Position numbers and translations under genes: made by a program. Positions 12,301 through 24,300 of a DNA stretch of 64,000 nucleotides are shown piece by piece; the stretch's first letter is position 1; every line of letters begins with the position of its first letter. Under the pieces are notes generated by a model. The model was given only the letters and a program-made list of their open reading frames with translations. It searched no databases and was not told where the DNA came from. The stretch is from Saturnia japonica. Its lineage: Eukaryota > Arthropoda > Insecta > Lepidoptera > Saturniidae. The stretch lies in the NCBI GenBank assembly GCA_033032175.1, contig CM065320.1:8432001-8496000 (forward strand). The letters run 5' to 3'.

Positions 12301-15300
12301 GCGATTTTTTGGTTTGTCGTGTTCCGAGATCAGTCTGTGTATATCCCATAATACTCAGACGAAGTCGCGGGTACCAGCTAGTGATTAGTATAATAATTGG
12401 ATTTGCTACAGTTTTATTTTATTTGCGTTTTACTTTTTGCGCAGTTTCGTTTGTATTTTCTATTTTATACCAAGTAAACTCGGATCCAGTAACGGATTTC
12501 ATGATTTGAATCCTTTATACCAATAGTCGCCGCGCCGCGCCGTCACAGTTGCTTTTTATTATTCATAGTAGGTATCTTCGATTCTCTTAGAACTCCTGAT
12601 CTTTAATGAAATCAGGTGCAGCTAATTTTGTAAAAGCTTTAATGTTTATATCATATTTTATACTAGCTGTGCCCGTGGCTTCGCTCACGTGGACTACGGA
12701 GTACTCGCGCGAATCTTGCTCCCCCGCTCCCGGCTATTTTAAAGACAAAAATGCTTATTGTGCTTATTAATGCCTATAATTATGTAGTATATTAACTTGC
12801 TATACCTTTTATGATTTACTCAGCATAAGCCATTTAATCGCCCGAATTGATTTACCGTGACCAGATTTTTTTTATTTGTGCGAAACCCCAATTCTTTTTC
12901 TTAAATAAAAGTAGCCTAAGTTACTCTCTATATCATCAGCTATTTATCAGTGAAAGTCCCGTCAAACTCGGTCCAATCGTTTCGGAGATTACCCGGAACA
13001 AAACAGACACACAGACAAATTTTTAAAAATTGGCTTTTTGTTATAGGTGTCGTATATAACGGGTCCGCCAGATAACTTTTTTTTTTTTAAAAGGCTATAA
13101 AAAAAATACTGAATACTTTCTCAAATTTCTTTTTTTATTTGAAAGTACAATCCTTCCCGTTAATAATGAAAAATAATTTCATTCAAATGGCTGCCTCGGC
13201 TGGCCATGCAGTAGCCTACACGATCGGTCCAATTTTTAAGCACATTATCGATTGTGTGCAACTGTATTTCACCAATGGCTTCACGAATATTGTCCTTTAA
13301 AGCGTCAATTGTCTCTGGCTTTTAGGCGTAATACTTATCTTTGACGGCACCCAAAAAATAATAGTCCAACGGTGTCAAATCGCATCTCCGAGGTGGCCAA
13401 ACGACATCAGCTCTGCGGCTGATAATGCGATCTTCAAAAACAGGGCGCAAAACATCGAGTGTAGCTTCGGCTGTGTGGCACGTAGCGCCGTCCTGTTGAA
13501 ACCAAATGTTGCCAATATCCTCCTCATCAATTTTTGTGAACAAAAATTCGATCAACATGGCCCGATAACGATCGCCATTGACTGTAACGGCCACTCCTTG
13601 TTCATTTTCGAAAAAAAATGGCCCAATTATGCCTCTGGACCAAAATCCGCACAAAACAGTGACTCGTTTTGGGTGCGTCGGCTTTTCAATGTATGCGTGC
13701 GGGTTTTCTGTGCCCCAAATGCGACAATTTTGCTTGTTTACATACCCGCCAAGATCAAAATGAGCTTCATCTGAAAAGATGATTTTTCTAGCAAAATCGG
13801 CATCTTCTGTAAGTCGATCGCAGGCCCACTTAGCGAAGCGAAAACTCATTGGATGGTCAGTTGGCTTCAACTCCTGAACCAATTGGACTTTGTATCTTTG
13901 TATGTCGTCATACTAAGGTCTTTATGCAAAATTCGTCTCAATGATGTCTCCGAAATGTTCTATTGTTGAGAACGCCGTTGAATTGATGTTGATAACGCTT
14001 CACGCACACTTTCTGCCACAACAGCAATATTCTCGGGTGTACGCACTGTTTTTGGCTTTTCACGCTTTGGTTTATCGATGAGAATGCCAGTTTCTTTCAC
14101 TTTTTTCACGAGATAACGAACATACGGAGCTGACGGTGCTTCTCTTGTTCCAAAATCCGTACGCAATTTTCGCACACATTCTGCAACATTACCATGATTT
14201 TCAAAGTAATGTCGCAATATTTCCCAGCGTTTTCAAGCGTATACACAACCATATTCGTTCAGCAGAAGGATAAAACTAATTATCTGTCAAATCAGACATG
14301 AGGTAAGTGTTACCATTCACGAAATAAGCACTAGTTGGAAAAAAAAACGTTAGATGGCGGACCCTATAACTTTCATATGCATTTAGTAAAAAACTGTTAT
14401 TTTGACATTACAAACAGACACTTCAATTTTATTAATTGTATAGATTTTATTACTTGGAAATTCTTGACTTAATATTTTTTATTTATCAACTACAATTCCC
14501 TGTTCAAATATATTCTTTTACTTATTTCGTTTTCGTATAAATTTTTACAAGATAGTTTTTAAAGTAATAAAAATTTTAGTTACTCCTTAAAAAGATAGCT
14601 CTGCTTTAATTTCTGTATTAAAATTACGTTAATTCAAAAATAAAACCATGTTTCTGTTTTTATACACCATTCATGGTATTGTTTATTCTTTGCTGACACT
14701 TATGAATCCAATTACGTGCATATCCTTGCATGGAATTTCTTTTGTCTAAGACCAACGTAATTTGAATACTACATATAAACATAAATTAGTCTAAGTAATA
14801 AATCTGTATACTGCAAATATACGTAACTTAAATAAGATCCAGAAGTACATTACTGATTTGTCCGACAACAAGTTCAAGAACCATGTCCGGTCAAGCAAGT
14901 TGCAATTACTGTCAAAAGTTTATTAAACAATAGGTACATTATGTAAATGACAGTGATGTCTGGAGGTGACTCCCTCTCTGTGCATTGACTAAATTATTAA
15001 TAACACTAGCTGTGCCCGCGACTCCGTCCGCGTTGAATTCGGTATATGGTAAACAGTGATTTAAGCAACCTTTCGAAAAACAAACCCTAATTTGGTCAAA
15101 ATAAGGATTACGGCTTTTTATGGAAAGCACGTTAATTAAAAATTAGAACTCTGAAAATTTGTGGGAAGGGGCTCAGTATTAATATAATGTCACAAATGTT
15201 TACTTACGGTTCTTACTATAATAAAAACATCTGACTTAAGGAACGACATTTTATTTAATATAGAAACTATCAATTTGGAGAGTAGTTTTTAATTTTGTAA

Positions 15301-18300
15301 CATTTTTTAAGCAACATTTAAGTGGGTGAAAACAGCCTACATGCAAAGTCAGGCTTAAATTCAGAGATATGAGTTTTTTCCTTTCGATAGTAAATTTTTA
15401 AAAAACACGTGCTTAATTCGACATTTTTGAAAAAGATAAGGTAGGTAGTTTAATACAATTTCAATATCATAATAATGTTTTATTTTCCTTGAAAGAATAG
15501 TCTTAGTAGGTACATAATATCAATTGATATCAAATATTTTCATATGTAAACGTATACCTACTAAAGTATACATACGAAGCTAGTAATAATGGTATGTTTC
15601 AACATTTTTGAAAAAGATACTGCAAGGTTTATAAATATCAGCATGGGATTTACTCCAGTTTTAAAGCTATGTTTATGAAAAATAGTTTATAGGACTCAGT
15701 TACCGATAACGGAACAAACACTTTTATGTAAAACAAAATTCTTAAAGGGGTCAAAAATTGTGAGAAAACTGAAATTTTACAAGGAAAAAACGTCTAATAC
15801 CTACATACATGTACCTATAGAGCTTCTCTATAAACTACATTGTCAGTAACGTTTCCCGGGGCATGCACATACAAATGGTTTGCGTCGCTCACTCGGGAAA
15901 GAGCGACATAGAGCTGACCGTGAGAGAAGCAAGAGGTGCGAAGGTCCACGCCAGCTGTTTGCAAAGTTTGTCCTTGCGCTTTGTTAATTGTCATCGCAAA
16001 ACAGACACTGATTGGAAATTGAACGCGTTTGAATCGGAACGGGAAGTTATTAGGGATCAGTGGTATGCGGGGAATGAAAACGCGCTCACCTACAGCACAC
16101 CCTGTCAGAACCTCCGCTTCTATTATGTTCCTTTGCAGAGATGTAACTCTAAGGCGTGTACCGTTACATAATTTTGGTGGGCTTAAGTTTCGGAGTAAAA
16201 TAATTGGAACACCAACTTTTACCAATATTTTATGCAATGGAAGTCCTGGAGCATCTAAGGAATCTAAAAATTCGACCGGGTAATGTGTGGATTCCACTTC
16301 GTCAATGACTATTTATGGACATGTATTCAACACTCAGTCCAGGTATGCGGTCTAGTATGGTTATATTGATACCAGCAGCTTGGTCATTTCGAGGAGTTAA
16401 AATAGTTCGCTCGCATAGCCAACTATTACTAAAACTCGTTATCAACGCTGGATCACCATACACTGAATAGATCAGTTCCTCTATTGATATAACTGTGTGA
16501 CATAATGTATCTGACAATTTAATTTTGCCTGTTTCTGCAGGGTATGTGCCTTCACCTATTTGTAATAACAGGCTGGAAAATCGTTCAGCATACAGGGTGC
16601 CTCCTGTCTGCACTCTCATATTTACGGTCAAGTTAACTCGAAGAATATTGACCCATAGATTTGAACTCTTCAAGCAAGCGTTTACCTCGTCGGCCCGTGT
16701 GCCACGTGGCACAACTGGTAAAGTCTGCCGAAAGTCGCCACAAAACAGTATAACAATACCTCCCATTGGCTGTTCGCAATGCCTGATATCTTGTAATGTC
16801 CTGCTGACAGCTTCAACCGCTTTGCGATGTGCCATGGTACACTCGTCCCATACAATTATATTGCAGTTTCGTAACACGTGTGCTTTATCACTGTTTCGTG
16901 AAATATCACACAACGGGAAGTCACTGAAATCTAATTGTATTGGGATTTTAAACATAGCATGTGCGGTCTTTCCTCCAGGTAGTAAGGTAGCTGCTATACC
17001 AGACGATGCTACAGCTATTGCAATTTTTCCCTCACTGCGAAGTTTTGCTAAAATAATTTTGGTAAGAAATGTTTTCCCAGTGCCACCAGGGGCATCCAAA
17101 AAAAATATTTGACCCAAATCATTGTTTACACTATGACAAACTCGTTCGAAAACTCCCCTTTGTTCTGCTGTAAGCTTTGGAACTCCATCTCGTAGAGTTT
17201 CAGCTAATTCCAAAGGATCATAGCGAAACTCTGCAGAATATTCTCTATTATCGCGGTTGCCTTGTAAAGTTGGTTCAGATAAACCGTAATGCGTTAAACA
17301 TTTACCACCGATAGATATCACAATGTCTTGGATAGCATTCAAACAGCGATTTAGTATGTTATCACGCAGCGCATCATTTATAATGTCGCAATTATTGCTA
17401 CCCTGTACTTCTCTGAAAAAGTCTTGTGCCAACTGATCCTGATATTTTTGCCACAATTGTGCTGCATCTGATAGAGCACAGAATACCAACATAACAGCAT
17501 ATAAATGACGCAAGCGGCGTGAACTATCACTGATGGAAGCTTCAGCCAAAGCGTCATCCCAATGTTGATCGTCATCCAATATTCCTCGCGCTCGACATGC
17601 AGCTTGGAAAGTCAGGTGCTGGATGCTATGTACAATCTTTAAGTCGTCGAACGAAGTAGGCCCGCGAACCACATGCAGAAGTATGCGCAGATAATAACAC
17701 TCGGCATTATTTGGGTGCACGGTATATACACGTCCGATAATGTGCTCCTTAAATATACCAGGTGAACCTTCCACAGCAAGACCTCTTCTCCGACGATTGA
17801 AACTTCCGCGCTGACTGTTGTATGTGTAGTAAGACGGCACTTCATCTTACAGGAGAGTTTTAGCGTAGTGATCCATTGCACAAAGGATAAAGAACGCTAA
17901 CAAAGTGGTTTGTCGTGGATTTTCCAACTGTTGTCTTACATTATCAGCGTCAAAATATACTCGCTGTCCTCCTTCAAATGTACGTCCAGGTGCATTACAG
18001 GTGGATAATGTTCATGTATCGAGAAGTTTAAAATCCGCCATACGGCTTCGGAAGAGCTAATATAGCGACCAGATTGAAATCTTGTGACTTCATCACGTTC
18101 ATTGGTTACCCCAATTGTGGCCTGGTCGTCCCCTTTATGTATATATTTTAATATATACTTGATACTCTGTACACTATTACACATTTCAATATTAAGGTGC
18201 GTTTGAAATGTTTTAAATAAAACAGGTGAATATGGCACGACCCATCTATTGTCCAGGGTTATCTGCTGGCCTCGGCATCTTATATTGGTAGTGTGACCTC

Positions 18301-21300
18301 CTTCCTGTAGTCCACGACGCCGGTACTTTGGATATCCATCTTCACCTGTTATTGTCACTCCAGTCAATGCTTTTGGATATCTCTTAGTGCAATTACCATT
18401 TTTCATGCAGGGAGAGTTCATATTTAAAGTGCCGCATGGACCATGTATCATGTGCGTTTTTATTATGTCATACAGGACAGGATCTTCTTCGGGATTTGGA
18501 ATTTCGGCACTTATCAAAATATCAACATCATTTGGACGAAGTTTTTCCTGCAACCACAGAAGAATGTGGGCATGTGGCAAACCACGTTTCTGCCACTCGA
18601 CGCTGTACATAAAGCATAAAGCTTGCCCAAAGACTTTTTCTTTTGTTAGTAACTCGATCAACAGTTTCAGTTTCAAGTGAAAAACTCTTGCTACAATATC
18701 ATGGCGATCATGTGATACTTGTCTAGGTAGGAGTTCAGATGTGATCTCAAACCATTTTGGATTTGTGGTAAATGTTAAGAATAGGTCGGGTCTTCCGTAT
18801 TTTCTGACGTAAGAAAAGCCGTCTTGTATGCGTTTGTGCATGTAACGGGGACCGCCGGTAAAGCTTGAAGGCAAAATTACTAAGGGACCCAAATTATTCA
18901 CGTCTGTGTCATGTTGTATAGCATCCTGTAGATCAGCATAATTTTCCGCACGTAATCTTCTTTGATTAGTTCGAATATAAATTAATCGTTCGGTTTCAAT
19001 TTTAGCGTACATGTCAACAACAAACTGGTTAAATAGTCCACGAAACCGGTGTAAGTAAATAAACCGGCCGCGTCTAACTTGCAAGAGATAAGCATAGAAT
19101 TGCATAGCTGACGTCTTTTTGTTGTAGTTCAGTGCACCGGTATTTGGATCAACATTGAATACGCTAAAGTTATATCCATTTTCACCATGACAGTAAATTA
19201 GTGGGTATTGTAGAGCATCATAGGCACGATGAGTCTCGTTAACACGCTGAAGTCTATTATCTCGTGAACGTAGAATGATGTCGCGTCGATCACATTCCTG
19301 ATCGACTAAAACTGCCGCAACTTTAGCAACTTTTAGCATTATATCGGCCACGGTGCTCGTGAGCCGGTCTCCTCTCTGCGTTAATAACAAATTTATACTC
19401 ATTACTTTGACTCTCCGAAACGGACTCGATAGCGGCTTTAAAGCTATGCACGTAGGGGTTGACTGTGTGTAGCATATTTCGTAGTTCAATTATTAAATTC
19501 TGGTTTAAATTTGGAAAATTTCGCCTTCTAATATTTGCTTGTTCAATATAATCTGATACAAAATATATTTATAAAAATGTTGGTTCGGTCTCAGGCAATA
19601 ACGAACCAATGGCATGATATACCTGCCCTTGGATTTTAAACGTGGGCATAAATGAACCTTCACGTATTTCTTTAGCACCAAATGAAGTCATTTGAAATGC
19701 ACTGTTGTAGGATCTAATCGAGTCCAAGAACTCCTTAGATTGTGAATGTTCTCCAATCAGCAGTGACTTCAAAGGCTCTGGAGGAGAATCCTGAAGAATA
19801 TTCAGAAACACTTTTCCGGCTGAGCAACAAAATCCAAGACTTTCTCTCTGCCATTTAAGTGCTTGGCAGTGGGCGCAAATGTTTATCATTGCACCGATAT
19901 TAGAGAATAGACCATAATTTACTTTTGGATTATAAAAGAAACCACTGCGTTCCTTATTGCTCCACGGAAGAACTTCGTTACTCACATATTCTTCCTGGGC
20001 ATCATCACTTTGTGATGATAATGACATCCTGTTTAAAGCATGTCGCACCCGATCTTCGGCTATGCGAGCTTCACGTTCATCTGTGGTCTCTAAATCTCGG
20101 ATTTCTTCAATCCTATTCCTCTCGAGAGATCTATGAATATATTGCACTTCCCGAGCTTGTTGGTAGTTCTCATGACTTGTTTCGAGCCGCTGCTGATGTT
20201 GCTCTTCAGTTTCGAGAGATCTGTTAGTTGCGTGACGCTCGCGATCAGCAGTCAGTCGTGTATCACGCTGCGCAAACGTTTCTGGGTTGCGAGTTGCGAT
20301 ATGATACTCACGATCAACAATCAGCCTTGTCTCACGCTCTGTGAATGTTTCTGATTCACGGGACATTGTATGATACTCACGGTCAGCAGTTAGCCGTGCC
20401 TTACGCTCTGTGAATGTTTCAGACTCACGAGACATAGCGTGGTACTCACGGTCAGCAGTTAGTCGTGCCTCACGCTCTGTGAATGTTTCAGACTCACGAG
20501 ACATAGCGTGGTAATCACGGTCAGCAGTTAGCCGTGCCTCACGCTCTGTGAATGTTTCTGACTCTCGCGACGTGGCGTGGTATTCGCGGTCAGCAGTCAG
20601 TCGCGCCTCACGCTCTTCACTACTTTCTATCGATCGAGAAGCAGCTATACGCCTACGATTTGAATTTAATCGCTCGCATCGTTCGCGATCGGTTTCTGAA
20701 GCGCGTACATTGGCCTGACGCTCTCGTTCAGTTGCAAGTCTTATCTGATAGTCTTCCTCAGTTTCTTGAGATCGAATATCTCTCAACCTTTTTTGATTGC
20801 TAGTATACTGAGATAGACTCGTTCTTTTCCTACCAGGCATTTTACCTAAATCTAAACGACAATAATATAAAGTAAAGGTCAAAATCAGTAGTCCAATTGC
20901 AAAATTCAAGTTACCTCGAATCCGCAATACAATAAAACGAAATCCTTTAGGAAATAGCCAAGTTTATTTTTTGTGTTTTAAATCTATTTATCGTTAATCG
21001 TTAGTATTCAAAAGACGTAATGAACAATGCAGAATGGTAGTAGGTATATTTAATTTACTAATTCAAGAACATTTCTTGACAGTGCGATCTACAAACTCAC
21101 ATGTCCCGAAGAGCTACATCTATCGTAGAATTTTAGAACGAAATAAATTGAACTGCCTATATAAATATTTTCTTAAACATTGTTTAATTTGTTTTTCAAT
21201 CTAAAATCTCTAAAAATGACTGCGCCATACATGAAATAATAAATAGATAAGTAGTAAATAGTATACTTACACCTTTGTTTACAGTAAGTAGGTACCTATA

Positions 21301-24300
21301 TTTATTTAAAATGACGTGAAAATTAAATAATTTATATTACATATTTCATTTTTTATTACATAAAATTCTTTTTTTTTTACTTTTGATAATTAAAAAAATG
21401 CTATTTATACACCACACAAATATCCATACGTGTAAAAATTCATCCTATGTGCTACTTATCATAGGCTTCAAAAAGGTACCTTCTGCGTGATTGGCATACA
21501 GATTAACAGAGAAATAGACAAACGATTCAAAATTAATATTAATAATGCACAATATGGTAACTAATAGTTTTAATTTGAATTCGGGATAAATATAACAAAA
21601 ATGTTATGGTGTTATTATTTTCCAAGTTTTAAACGTGTAAATGAACTAAAACGATATGTGTGGCGTCATAATATAGGTAAAATAAAAATCTTCTTAGCGC
21701 AAAAAACAAACAATGACATCTATCGAAAAATTTTAGATCAAAATTAAGCCAATTAATTTCTATTGAACATTATTTTTTCCAATATTTGAAGATAAAATAA
21801 TTTGGATAAATTTCTTTCAATTAAACTTCATTTCACTATATACTTGAAATATATTATAGTATTACATATAAATAAATTACATTGTGTAATCTACATAGCC
21901 TTCATAGCAAAAAAAAAAACAAACAACGACATCTATCGAAAATATTTAGATCAAAAATAAGCCAGTTAATTTCTATTGAACGTTTTTTTTTCTAATATTT
22001 GAAGATAAAATAATTTGGATAAATTTCATTCAATTAAACTTTATTTTAGTATTACATATACATAAATTACATTGTTTAATCTACACAGCCTTCATAAAAC
22101 AAAAACAAACAACGACATCTATCGAAAAATTTTAGATCAAAATTAAGCCAGTTAATTTCTATTGAACGTTTTTTTTTCTAATATTTGAAGATAAAATAAT
22201 TTGGATAAATTTCATTCAATTAAACTTCATTTCACTATGTACTTGAAATATATTATAGTATTACATATACATAAATTACATTGTTTAATCTACATAGCCT
22301 TCATAGCACAAAAAACAAACAATGACATCTACCGTAGAATTTTCAAAAAAAATTAAGCCAGTTTATTTTACTACTATTGTACGTTTTTTTTTTCTTTTAA
22401 GTGACGATAAAATAATTTGGATGCATTTCATATTATTAAGCTTCATTTCACTATGTACTTGAAATATTTGTAGTATTACATGCACATGCATTACATTGTT
22501 TCATGTACATAAAACCTAAACGCAATTTATAGACCATGCAAATGTTCATACGTATAAAAATGTATCCTAAATGTACCTTTAGACTATAAGTTACAATCAT
22601 ACAAAATTTTATTAAATTCGGTTCAGTAGTTTTTGCGTGATTGGTGTTCAAACAATCCGACAGACAGACACAAAAATTTTAAAAACTATCGAAATGTGTT
22701 CTGTCCATGATTCTAAGCCCCCCCCCCCCCCCCCCATATATTTTTTTCTCAAATATCTTCAATGTACAGATTTCGACTCTTTACTCTTTTATTATAAGTA
22801 TAGATTATGGTTTTATTACTATTGTACAGTTTAAAAAAAAATGGTATACAACCCGATCGAGTTTCTTGCCGGTTCTTCTCGATGACTGGGATATTTTCCG
22901 AACTGGTAGTAGTGTAATGACGTTTAAAATGCCTTCTTAGGGCCTAAATTAAATAAAGAATTTTTTGATTGTGATTGTGAAGTAGAAAATTATAAAACAG
23001 TAAAAATATTAATTTTTTAATTTTTATATGTCTTTTTATAGATTTGTCAATAGTTTTGGGTCAGTAACAAAATTAAGGATAGAATTTGAGCGCCTTAAAT
23101 CACACCTTGTCAAAACACAGAGCCCAATTGTGTTTGCTCATAATGACTTACTTCTAGGAAACGTAATCTACAATAAAGAGGAAGAAAATATAGCATTCAT
23201 CGACTATGAATATGCCAGCTATAATTACCAAGCGTATGACATAGCAAATCATTTTAACGAGTTTGTTGGTGAGTTCAGTTTTATGCTAGCTTTTTACAAT
23301 ACTTGTAGTCTGCTTTGCTTGGATTTTGGGATCAGTGAGAGTGAATAAATCGCATTTTCTTAATAACAACAAACTACCAAGTGCTATTTTTTTGTTCTTT
23401 TAGAGCTTTAGCGACTTGTTTTTGGTGGATAGTGGAACTCTTCAGTGGCTACTGGTAAACCCCTCGAGTTTGGGCTCATATGATTTATTTTGACGAATAC
23501 AATAGTTTGGGCTTGGTATCGAGGGTCTGGTGATGAAGCCAGGAGGTGGATAGTGGAACTCTTCAGTGGCTACTAGTAAACCCATCGAGTTTGGGCTCAT
23601 ATGATTTATTTTGACGAATGCAATAGATTGGGCTTGGTATCGAGGGTCTGGTGATGAAGCCAGGAGGTGGTTAGTGGAACTCTTCAGTGGCTACTAGTAA
23701 ACCCCTCGAGTTTGGGCTCATATGATTTATTTTGACGAATGCAATAGATTGGGCTTGGTATCGAGGGTCTGGTGATGAAGCCAGGAGGTGGATAGTGGAA
23801 CTCTTCAGTGGCTACTAGTAAACCCATCGAGTTTGGGCTCATATGATTTATTTTGACGAATGCAATAGATTGGGCTTGGTATCGAGGATCTGGTGATGAA
23901 GCCAGGAGGTGGTTAGTGGAACTCTTCAGTGGCTACTAGTAAACCCCTCGAGTTTGGGCTCATATGATTTATTTTGACGAATGCAATAGATTGGGCTTGG
24001 TATCGAGGTCTGGTGATGAAGCCAGGATTTGGTGGATAGTGGAACTCTTCAGTGGCTACTGGTAAACCCCTCGAGTTTGGGCTCATATGATTTATTTTGA
24101 CGAATACAATAGTTTGGGCTTGGTATCGAGGGTCTGGTGATGAAGCCAGGAGGTGGATAGTGGAACTCTTCAGTGGCTACTAGTAAACCCATCGAGTTTG
24201 GGCTCATATGATTTATTTTGACGAATGCAATAGATTGGGCTTGGTATCGAGGATCTGGTGATGAAGCCAGGAGGTGGATAGTGGAACTCTTCATTGGCTA

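Larger units (their letters stand above)
12663..14444 (-). mobile_element. Non-autonomous Helitron interrupted by a mariner-like element
   Basis: The minus-strand 3' end CTAG (12666-12663) is preceded by hairpin CGTGAGCGAAGCCACG. The 5' TC end is at 14444 (plus strand TTGTATAGA|T). The host site is A|T, as Helitrons require. The element is split by the transposon at 13061-14363; removing that insert leaves about 480 bp of continuous Helitron sequence (GGTGTCGTATATA joined to ACTTTCATATGCATTT). Confidence 0.75.
15006..22804 (-). mobile_element. Near-complete autonomous-type Helitron (7.8 kb)
   Basis: Both ends are visible on the minus strand. The 5' end is TCTATACTTATAATAAAAG at 22804. The 3' end is hairpin CGCGGACGGAGTCGCG, then GGCACAG and CTAG, ending at 15006. 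Flanking bases are A at the 5' side and T at the 3' side, the A|T target of Helitrons. It has no inverted repeats or target duplication, as expected for rolling-circle transposons. It encodes a coiled N-terminal region, an HUH Rep endonuclease and a PIF1-type helicase with about five inactivating lesions. The 5' non-coding part holds about 200-bp tandem repeats and an 18-base C-run. It lies in intron 3 of the kinase gene, antisense. Confidence 0.9.

Noticed and set aside
16525..17112. 195-codon plus-strand frame
   Set aside because: Antisense to the Helitron helicase core; the minus-strand frame has all helicase motifs.
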